A stretch of DNA of 19,132 nucleotides from DATMXP01 sp964460935 (lineage in GTDB: Bacteria > Acidobacteriota > Terriglobia > Terriglobales > Acidobacteriaceae), in the NCBI GenBank assembly GCA_964460935.1, contig CAYWSM010000495.1, forward strand, positions 1 through 19,132, read 5' to 3'. Both the position numbers and the translations under genes were made by a program. Positions 13,801 to 19,132 of this stretch are shown in pieces. Under the pieces are notes generated by a model, which ran no database searches, was not told the origin of the DNA, and saw only the letters and a list, made by a program, of their open reading frames with translations. Every line of letters begins with the position of its first letter. Position 1 is the stretch's first letter.

Positions 13801-14663
13801 GCGGACACTCCAGCAGCGGTCTCGTCCGGCGCAGGCGTCGGGATGAATTGCTTCGCCTTCAATGCTTCGGCGTGAACCTCTTCGAATGATGGAATGCGAT
13901 CGTCCCATTCGAGCAGCGTGGCCGTGGGGCCGATCAACTCAATGGCTCGCTGATAGAGCTTCCAGACGGGATCGATGACCGCGTGATCGTGCGTGTCGAG
14001 AATGTACTTTTCGTACCTGGAATGTCCCGCAATGTGAATCTGCGCCACGCGGTGGTGAGGGACGTTTTCGATATAGTCCATAGGATCAAAGTCGTGGTTC
14101 TGCGACGAGACGTAGATATTGTTGACGTCGAACAGCATGCCGCAGTCGGCCTGTTCCACCACTTCGGTAAGGAACTCCCACTCAGTCATTTCGGAGACGT
14201 GAAATTCGGCGTAGCTTGAGACGTTCTCGACGATGACGGGGACTTCAAGGAAGTCCCGTGCCTGACGGATCTTTTCCGCTGTCTTCTTGGCAGCTTCGAA
14301 CGTGTACGGCATGGGAAGCAGGTCGTGCGAGTAGGTACCGTCCACGCTGCCCCAGCAAAGATGGTCGGAGAGCCACGGGGTCTTCGTGCGCTTTACGAGT
14401 TTCTTGAGCCTGGTGAGGTGTTCGCGATTTAACGGTTCAACCGAGCCGAAGTACATCGAGACGCCGTGCTGCACAACTTTGTACTGCTCCAGGATACGGT
14501 CGAGCACGTACAGCGGGCGGCCTCCGTCGATCATGAAATTCTCGGAGATGATCTCGAACCAATCGACGACCGGCTTGTTCTCGAGAATATGCGAATAGTG
14601 CGGGACGCGGAGACCTATCCCAATGCCATATTCGGTAAATCCGTTGAAGCGATTCGCTGGCAT
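13797..14663 (-). CDS. DUF692 / MNIO family multinuclear iron oxidase
   Basis: Member of the multinuclear non-heme iron-dependent oxidase (MNIO) family, TIM-barrel enzymes that oxidise cysteine, Asp or Asn side chains in ribosomally made peptides (methanobactin MbnB, TglH, bufferin BufB). The 288-residue product has the expected metal-ligand landmarks in order: His22/His25, Glu37 and Glu41 (WFEIISENF), His66 (HGVS), Asp100-His101 (SDHLCW), Glu146 (VENVSSY), Asp179 and Asn181 (DVNN), His210 and His214 (IHIAGH), Asp223/His225 (DTHDH) and Glu252 (LLEWD). All are intact, so an active enzyme is expected. The ATG at 14663 has no clear ribosome site. The DUF2063 partner overlaps its 3' end. No DUF2282-like or cysteine-rich precursor lies upstream or downstream within the window, so the substrate is unknown. 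Confidence 0.93.
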   Translation of the reverse strand: MPANRFNGFTEYGIGIGLRVPHYSHILENKPVVDWFEIISENFMIDGGRPLYVLDRILEQYKVVQHGVSMYFGSVEPLNREHLTRLKKLVKRTKTPWLSDHLCWGSVDGTYSHDLLPMPYTFEAAKKTAEKIRQARDFLEVPVIVENVSSYAEFHVSEMTEWEFLTEVVEQADCGMLFDVNNIYVSSQNHDFDPMDYIENVPHHRVAQIHIAGHSRYEKYILDTHDHAVIDPVWKLYQRAIELIGPTATLLEWDDRIPSFEEVHAEALKAKQFIPTPAPDETAAGVSA

Positions 14664-14816
14664 AACAAATCGTGACGCAGAAAGATGCGTCCAGGAGTTC
14701 CCCTTACATCCATTATCCCCCCATTTGCAGGGTTCGTTCGCTAGAGAAATGTATCTCGATTCGGTGGAGTGGGATGAGATGAAATGTGGAGGGTCGGAAC
14801 GAGGTCCGTTTGGACC
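14664..14816. other. 153-bp gap between the kinase and DUF692 genes, no precursor peptide seen
   Basis: I read both strands for a small peptide gene. The minus strand has no frame of useful length before the DUF692 start; the longest (32 codons, overlapping the enzyme start) has one cysteine. Directly after the kinase stop the minus strand can form AGGTCC-AAAC-GGACCT (complement of 14802-14817, with the last A in the stop codon), a 6-bp stem without a T run. No good promoter was found, so read-through from the kinase gene remains possible. Confidence 0.5.
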
Positions 14817-16190
14817 TTAGGCGAGGGTGGGAATTATCGGCACAGCCGTTGCCGGCATGCGGATTTCAATCATCAATCCATGAGGGGAGACGTTAGTGGC
14901 GGTAATGGTGCCATCATGGGCCAGTATGGCTCGTTTGGCGATGGCGAGTCCGAGACCCGTACCTCCAGTCATGGTGACGCGGGAATCATCGACACGGTAG
15001 AACGGCTCGAACAGGCTGGTCAGCGATTCGGGCGGCACACCAGGCCCGTTGTCACGGATTCGCAAGATGGCCTGGCCGTTCTCGGAGGAGAGAGTTACCT
15101 GGATCGGCTCGCTGCCGGCGGTGTAGTAAAGCGCGTTACGGATCACATTCTCGATCGAGCTACGGATCAAGCCTTCATGTCCTTTCACTTCGACCTGGAC
15201 GTCTGATGTGTACTCGATGGAATGGCCGGTGCGTTCTGCCTCGTATCGGGCATCGGCCACAACGTGCTCGACCAACTCATTGAGGTCGAGTTCCGACCTG
15301 GTCAGCGTAAGTTGACCGCTTTCCAGACGCGACAGAGTGAGGATGCGACCGATCATTTCGTCGAGACGCTCGATCTCGGTCTCGATGCGCTCGTGTGAAG
15401 TTCGTTGTGACTCGGTCTCGTTGCGACGCGAAAGTGCGAGAGCAACGCGCAAACGGGCGAGCGGCGAGCGCAGCTCGTGGGAAACATCGCTCAGCAGCCG
15501 CTTCTGATTGTCCAGGAGTTCGCGGATCTTTCCGGCCATGGTGTCGAAATCACGGACCAGGTCGGCAATTTCGTCGCGGCGTCTGCCGAGTTTCTCTCCG
15601 GCGCGGGCATTCAGATCACCGCTTGCCAGGCGACGGGTCGCCATGCGGAGCTGCCAGATTGGTTGCGAGAGATAGTGGGCCAGCAAGAAACAGGCAATCG
15701 AAGCCAGCACCGTGCTGATTGCAAACAGGTGAAACAGTCCCTCGCCACGGAACAGAGGAACCGTGTCGTATCGCGCCACCAAAGTGTAGGTTCCGCGAAT
15801 ACCCCGGGAGTGAACGGAAACGTATGTCGCGTTGTCATCAACGATGACAGTTGGCGCATTGGTCTTTGTGTTACGCACAGCCGTGATTATCGGCTGCGGA
15901 ATACTGCGGCCTTGCGTGTCATTACCGGCGGCATCGATGAGCCACATGTTGATGCGATGGTCATCCGAGCGTGCGCGTAACTCCTGATCGAGAAAGCCGA
16001 TGCCACCCTGCTCGTAGTGTGCGACGGCACTATCAGCGACCAAAGGGAGAGTTCGTTGGGCAGAAACCAGCCACAGCGGACCCGAGTTACGTGTGAGCTG
16101 GTGGGTCCTGAATCCGAGATAGACAAAGAACGCCGTCTGGGCGATCCAGAATGAAATGAACATCTTCCAGAATAGACGGCGACTCTTCAT
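14817..16190 (-). CDS. CpxA-like sensor histidine kinase
   Basis: Inner-membrane sensor kinase of 457 residues. Helix one is at about 7-27 and helix two at about 151-173. They bracket a roughly 120-residue periplasmic sensor containing MWLIDAAGN, a PAS-like strand as in CpxA. A HAMP linker follows (174-226), then the H box LLSDVSHELRSPLARLR with His238 as phosphorylation site, ERIETEIERLDEMI, an N box in SSIENVIRNALYYT and the G boxes DNGPGVP and GGTGLGLAIAKRA. The H-box and N-box stretches closely resemble E. coli CpxA. No cysteine and few histidines lie in the sensor, so direct metal sensing is not obvious. The start lies two bases after the regulator stop, giving a regulator-kinase operon. 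The signal is unknown; envelope stress is inferred from the family. Confidence 0.93.
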   Translation of the reverse strand: MKSRRLFWKMFISFWIAQTAFFVYLGFRTHQLTRNSGPLWLVSAQRTLPLVADSAVAHYEQGGIGFLDQELRARSDDHRINMWLIDAAGNDTQGRSIPQPIITAVRNTKTNAPTVIVDDNATYVSVHSRGIRGTYTLVARYDTVPLFRGEGLFHLFAISTVLASIACFLLAHYLSQPIWQLRMATRRLASGDLNARAGEKLGRRRDEIADLVRDFDTMAGKIRELLDNQKRLLSDVSHELRSPLARLRVALALSRRNETESQRTSHERIETEIERLDEMIGRILTLSRLESGQLTLTRSELDLNELVEHVVADARYEAERTGHSIEYTSDVQVEVKGHEGLIRSSIENVIRNALYYTAGSEPIQVTLSSENGQAILRIRDNGPGVPPESLTSLFEPFYRVDDSRVTMTGGTGLGLAIAKRAILAHDGTITATNVSPHGLMIEIRMPATAVPIIPTLA

Positions 16191-16192
16191 GA

Positions 16193-16906
16193 TTACTGGG
16201 TAGTGGAGGCGGCGTACATGTACCCGACTCCACGAATAGACTTGATGCGCGATTCGGAGTCAGCGCGGCCGCTCAGTTTACGACGAAGTTTGCTGATATG
16301 GACGTCAACACTGCGGTCAAAAGGCGCCAGCGGCCGTCCCATGGCAAGAGCAGCGAGGTCCTCTCGTGTCACGATTGTTCCCGCGCGGCGCAGGAGCACC
16401 TCGAGCAGGTTGAATTCCAGAGTAGTGAGATCGATTTCCTGGCTACCCAAGGTTACGGTGCGAGTAGTCGGTGACAACGTTACATCACCTACGCGAACGG
16501 TTGACTCTTCTTCGGCGCCGTCCTCTCCGGTCTTTTGAACCGCTCGAGTTCGCCGTAAAATAGCATGGATTCTAGCAACTAGTTCACGCGGGTCGAACGG
16601 CTTGGGAAGATAGTCGTCGGCGCCAATTTGCAAGCCGACGATGCGGTCCACAGCATCGCCGCGAGCGGTTAACAAAAGCACTGGTGTCGCGGACGATTCG
16701 GCACGCATACGCTTCAGCAGCTCGAAGCCGGAGCCGCCGGGCAGCATCACATCGAGAATTATCAGTTCGTCTTCGCCCCGGAGAGCCTTAGTCAGTCCAG
16801 AGGAGTGGTCGAAGGCGGCATCGACGGTGAACCCTTCCGGGATGAGGTATTCCCGGAGGAGATCCACTAGCTCCCGATCGTCGTCGATCACCAGGATGTG
16901 ATTCAT
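16193..16906 (-). CDS. CpxR-like OmpR family response regulator
   Basis: Cytoplasmic DNA-binding regulator of 237 residues. The receiver domain begins MNHILVIDDD (acidic pocket Asp8-Asp10), with phospho-acceptor Asp52 in LIILDVMLP and the conserved Lys in DDYLPKPFD. The C-terminal winged helix has LTTLEFNLLEVL and the recognition region PFDRSVDVHISKLRRKL, almost the CpxR sequence of E. coli. The frame extends to a GTG at 16978, but that tail of 24 residues is unlike any receiver start, and the later ATG at 16906 (or 16915) begins just before the first beta strand. The kinase gene follows after two bases. A CpxR-box-like site lies in the divergent region toward the efflux genes, suggesting control of both itself and the pump. 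If the GTG were used, that site would overlap the start codon, another reason to prefer 16906. Confidence 0.92.
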   Translation of the reverse strand: MNHILVIDDDRELVDLLREYLIPEGFTVDAAFDHSSGLTKALRGEDELIILDVMLPGGSGFELLKRMRAESSATPVLLLTARGDAVDRIVGLQIGADDYLPKPFDPRELVARIHAILRRTRAVQKTGEDGAEEESTVRVGDVTLSPTTRTVTLGSQEIDLTTLEFNLLEVLLRRAGTIVTREDLAALAMGRPLAPFDRSVDVHISKLRRKLSGRADSESRIKSIRGVGYMYAASTTQ

Positions 16907-16940
16907 GATCCCCATTTTGCTTGGGGATTCATCGGAGTGC

Positions 16941-16957
16941 GGTAAAGAAGTGTTACC
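16941..16957. promoter_or_regulatory. Second candidate regulator site: inverted repeat with a GTAAA half
   Basis: GGTAA and TTACC flank a 7-base spacer, and the plus strand reads GTAAA-GAAGT-GTTAC. This resembles a degenerate GTAAA pair near the stronger site at 16974-16988. It lies in the leader of the regulator gene if translation begins at 16906. Confidence 0.3.
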
Positions 16958-16973
16958 ATGCGTTTTAGGGTCC

Positions 16974-16988
16974 TTCACAAACCTTTAC
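16974..16988 (-). promoter_or_regulatory. CpxR-box-like operator between the regulator and efflux genes
   Basis: On the minus strand the sequence reads GTAAA-GGTTT-GTGAA, nine of ten matches to the E. coli CpxR box GTAAA-N5-GTAAA with the correct 5-base spacer. It lies 68-82 bases upstream of the regulator ATG and 82-96 bases upstream of the mdtA-like ATG, well placed to control both. The regulator's recognition helix region is CpxR-like, which makes a shared site plausible. This is a prediction from consensus. Confidence 0.5.
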
Positions 16989-17036
16989 ACTCCCGAACAA
17001 CTCTTAACCCCATCCATAGTGTAGACGGGTTATTCC

Positions 17037-17042
17037 TATATA
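17037..17042 (+). promoter_or_regulatory. Candidate -10 box of the mdtA-like gene
   Basis: TATATA lies 28 bases before the ATG at 17070, with AGGAG at 17061-17065 as ribosome site. No -35 match occurs 16-18 bases upstream. Such a gap fits an activator-dependent promoter, with the CpxR-like box centred near -68 relative to the expected start at about 17049. Confidence 0.35.
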
Positions 17043-17069
17043 TGGGAGCAATTCGTTTCTAGGAGCAAT

Positions 17070-18323
17070 ATGCGTAAGGCCGTACTCATAATAATTGCCG
17101 TGGTAGTCGCGTGCGCGGTTTTCCTGGCATTCACGCGATCAAGGAACGCTGCCAAGTCAGGAGACGCCACGCTGTCGGGCAATTCTTCCCAGCAGGGCGG
17201 CCGAGGTGGCCGTGGTGGTATGGGCCCGCAGGTGATTTCAGTAGCTGTGGCACCGGTGACGCAGCAGGATATGCCGGTGTACCTCACGGGGCTCGGGTCG
17301 GTCCAGGCGTTTTATACCGTTACGCTGAAAACCCGCGTGGACGGCGAAGTTCGGCAGGTTTATTTCAAGGAAGGACAAAACGTAAGAAAAGGCGATTTAC
17401 TGGTCGAGATTGATCCGCGTCCGTATCAAGTTGCACTTGAGCAGGCACAGGCGACGCTACTGAAGGATCAGTCACAGCTCACCATCGCAAAGCGCAATTA
17501 CGAACGCTATCAGGGCCTATTCAAGGAAGGTGTGGTCGCACGGACCGATCTGGATGCGCAAGAGTCGAATTATGGAGCGCTTAACGGGCAGGTCAAAGCT
17601 GATCAGGCGGCGGTAGATAACGCGAAGCTCAATCTTGTTTATTGCCACATTACATCCCCAATCTCCGGGCGTGTTGGTCTGCGGCAAGTCGATCCCGGCA
17701 ACATGGTACACGCCAGCGATGCCAACGGGTTGCTGGTTATCACGCAACTGCAGCCCATTACCGCCCTGTTCACAATTCCTGAAGACAACCTGCCGCAGGT
17801 AATGGCCGCGGCACGTAAGAGCAGGAAGCCGTTGGAAGTGGACGCCTTCAGCCGCGACAATCAAAACAAGCTGGCTACGGGCACCCTGACAACCATTAAC
17901 AACCAGATCGATCCGACTACAGGGACAGTTCGCCTGAAAGCTGTGTTTGACAACCCAGATGGCCAGTTGTGGCCAAACCAGTTCGTAAACGCACGCCTCT
18001 TACTTGACGTCCAAAAGAACAGCGTGGTGATTCCAGTGGCGGCGATCCAGCGTGGAACTCAAGGAACATTCGTTTTTGTTGTGGGTCAGGACGGAACGGC
18101 CCAGATTCGCCCGGTGAAAACTGGTGTCACGAATGGTGACCTTCTGGCCATCGAATCCGGACTGATGCCGGGCGAGCAGGTCGTAACCGATGGTCAGGAC
18201 AAATTGCAGGCCGGATCGAAGGTGCAAGCGCACGCCATGGGCGGAGCGTCGGGCGCCGGGCATAACGGCACGCCGGGCGGAGGACGTGGCCAGCACACGT
18301 CACGCATTCCGGTAGGGATGTAA
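17070..18323 (+). CDS. mdtA: RND efflux periplasmic adaptor, MdtA-like
   Basis: Membrane fusion protein that links an inner-membrane RND pump to an outer-membrane channel. The 417-residue product has an N-terminal hydrophobic segment (3-21) followed by a Gly/Arg-rich linker. The lipoyl half (VAPVTQQDMPVYLTGLGSVQ) comes next, then a helical hairpin (about 110-180, EQAQATLLKDQSQLTIAKRN), the second lipoyl half (SPISGRVGLRQVDPGNMV), and beta-barrel and membrane-proximal domains (IPVAAIQRGTQGTFVFVV). VVAC at residues 12-15 fits a lipobox, but hydrophobic residues continue after the Cys, so a membrane anchor is equally likely. The C-terminus has a Gly-rich tail. AGGAG lies four bases before the ATG. 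The permease gene starts three bases after the stop. The gene is divergent from the CpxRA-like pair. Confidence 0.92.
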   Translation: MRKAVLIIIAVVVACAVFLAFTRSRNAAKSGDATLSGNSSQQGGRGGRGGMGPQVISVAVAPVTQQDMPVYLTGLGSVQAFYTVTLKTRVDGEVRQVYFKEGQNVRKGDLLVEIDPRPYQVALEQAQATLLKDQSQLTIAKRNYERYQGLFKEGVVARTDLDAQESNYGALNGQVKADQAAVDNAKLNLVYCHITSPISGRVGLRQVDPGNMVHASDANGLLVITQLQPITALFTIPEDNLPQVMAAARKSRKPLEVDAFSRDNQNKLATGTLTTINNQIDPTTGTVRLKAVFDNPDGQLWPNQFVNARLLLDVQKNSVVIPVAAIQRGTQGTFVFVVGQDGTAQIRPVKTGVTNGDLLAIESGLMPGEQVVTDGQDKLQAGSKVQAHAMGGASGAGHNGTPGGGRGQHTSRIPVGM

Positions 18324-18326
18324 ATC

Positions 18327-19132
18327 ATGAGCCCGTCACGCCTTTTCATCATGCGGCCGGTGGCAACCACCTTATTAATGGTTGCCATTCTGCTGGTGGG
18401 TATCGTCGCTTACCGTCAGTTGCCGGTATCTGCTCTGCCGCAGGTCGATTATCCGACCATCCAGGTGACAACGTTTTATCCGGGCGCCTCGCCGGATGTC
18501 ATGTCGTCTTCGGTGACGGCTCCCCTGGAACGTCAGTTTGGGGAAATCCCCGGATTGAACGAGATGACCTCGACGAGTTCGTTTGGAGCGTCGGTCATCA
18601 CCCTGCAGTTTGACCTGAATCAGAATATCGATGTCGCTGAGCAAGAGGTACAGGCGTCGATCAATGGCGCGGGCACCTTCCTGCCTCGCGACTTACCCAA
18701 TCCGCCCATCTACAGCAAGGTCAATCCGGCCGATGCCCCGATTTTGACGCTGGCACTCACGTCCCAAACACTGCCTTTATCGAAGATTGAAGATCTTGCC
18801 GATACTCAACTGGCGCAAAAGATTTCGCAGCTCACGGGCGTAGGTCTGGTGACAATCAGCGGTGGGCAAAAGCCCGCTGTGCGGATTCAGGCGAATCCTA
18901 CCGCCCTGGCCGGGTACGGCATGAGCATGGAAGATCTGCGCACAGCGCTAGCTTCTGCCAACGTCGATCAGGCCAAAGGCGTCCTCGATGGGCCCAGACA
19001 AGCGTATGCCATTGGTGCGAACGACCAGTTGATGTCGGCCAAGGACTACCAGAACGTCGTAGTGGCCTATCGGAATGGCGCGCCGGTTCGGCTGACTGAC
19101 GTGGCCAACGTGATCGATAGCGTGGAAGACAT
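18327..19132 (+). CDS. mdtB: RND efflux permease, MdtB-like (5' part, runs off the window)
   Basis: First 268 codons of an inner-membrane proton-driven drug/metabolite efflux pump of the RND (HAE1) family; the full protein should be about 1,040 residues. It starts MSPSRLFIMRPVATTLLMVA, the first membrane helix, with the MRPVATTLLM core as in E. coli MdtB. It continues into the porter domain with LPVSALPQVDYPTIQV, YPGASPDVM, TAPLERQFG, GASVITLQFDL, NPPIYSKVNPAD and VGLVTISGGQKPAVR, all close to MdtB. The ATG lies three bases after the adaptor stop, so both genes share a transcript. In E. coli MdtB works with MdtC; whether a second permease follows lies outside the window. Open to the last base, with no frameshift seen. 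Confidence 0.93.
   Translation, partial: MSPSRLFIMRPVATTLLMVAILLVGIVAYRQLPVSALPQVDYPTIQVTTFYPGASPDVMSSSVTAPLERQFGEIPGLNEMTSTSSFGASVITLQFDLNQNIDVAEQEVQASINGAGTFLPRDLPNPPIYSKVNPADAPILTLALTSQTLPLSKIEDLADTQLAQKISQLTGVGLVTISGGQKPAVRIQANPTALAGYGMSMEDLRTALASANVDQAKGVLDGPRQAYAIGANDQLMSAKDYQNVVVAYRNGAPVRLTDVANVIDSVED

Noticed and set aside
13801..13908. 36-residue N-terminal extension of the DUF2063 protein
   Set aside because: It would lie entirely inside the DUF692 coding region; the ATGA overlap at 13797-13800 gives a natural start at the domain boundary.
14623..14820. 65-codon plus-strand frame covering the kinase/DUF692 gap, considered as a precursor peptide
   Set aside because: It starts antisense inside the DUF692 gene, is on the opposite strand to the operon, has only two cysteines and no signal peptide.

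Overview
The window is chromosomal DNA from a bacterium with a Gram-negative type envelope. The clues are a tripartite RND efflux pump, a Cpx-like envelope two-component system and exported peptidases. The gene mix (secreted prolyl oligopeptidase, a large secreted M28 carboxypeptidase, an OPT transporter, a DUF692/DUF2063 pair) would fit an acidobacterium. That assignment is inference from family content and style, not from a marker gene. No rRNA, tRNA, CRISPR array, insertion sequence or phage gene was found. Genes are tightly packed and most carry standard family motifs.

Layout. Positions 75-1854 (+): a ferredoxin-NADP-reductase-like flavoprotein and an HtrA-type serine protease with no visible export signal. 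1980-2102 (+): a possible 40-residue membrane peptide whose stop codon overlaps the stop of the next, convergent gene. 2099-3493 (-): a CCA-adding/poly(A) polymerase family nucleotidyltransferase with an HD domain. 3564-3986 (+): a small four-helix membrane protein. 4099-6228 (+) and 6286-8553 (-): two exported peptidases, S9A prolyl oligopeptidase and an M28/PSMA-like metallopeptidase, convergent with a hairpin between them. 8647-8940 (-): a small two-helix membrane protein. 9065-11119 (-): an OPT family transporter ending in a perfect 11-bp hairpin terminator whose core also occurs after the S9A gene. 11472-12335 (+): ComF-like phosphoribosyltransferase. 12431-12943 (+): HNH nuclease family protein. 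12967-14663 (-): a DUF692 (MNIO) enzyme and its DUF2063 partner, overlapping by ATGA. 14817-16906 (-): CpxA-like kinase and CpxR-like regulator. 17070 to the window end (+): mdtA-like adaptor and the first 268 codons of an mdtB-like RND permease.

How the genes may work together. The right-hand third looks like one stress-response neighbourhood. A CpxRA-type pair is transcribed away from an MdtAB-type pump, and between them lies a sequence matching 9 of 10 fixed positions of the E. coli CpxR box. On the other side of the kinase, on the same strand, is an MNIO enzyme with its partner protein, the pair that modifies cysteines of ribosomally made metal-binding peptides in bufferin, methanobactin and related systems. 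No precursor peptide gene is visible beside it. The central part suggests peptide scavenging: two exported peptidases plus an oligopeptide-type transporter. These functional links are inference; the individual family calls are mostly firm.
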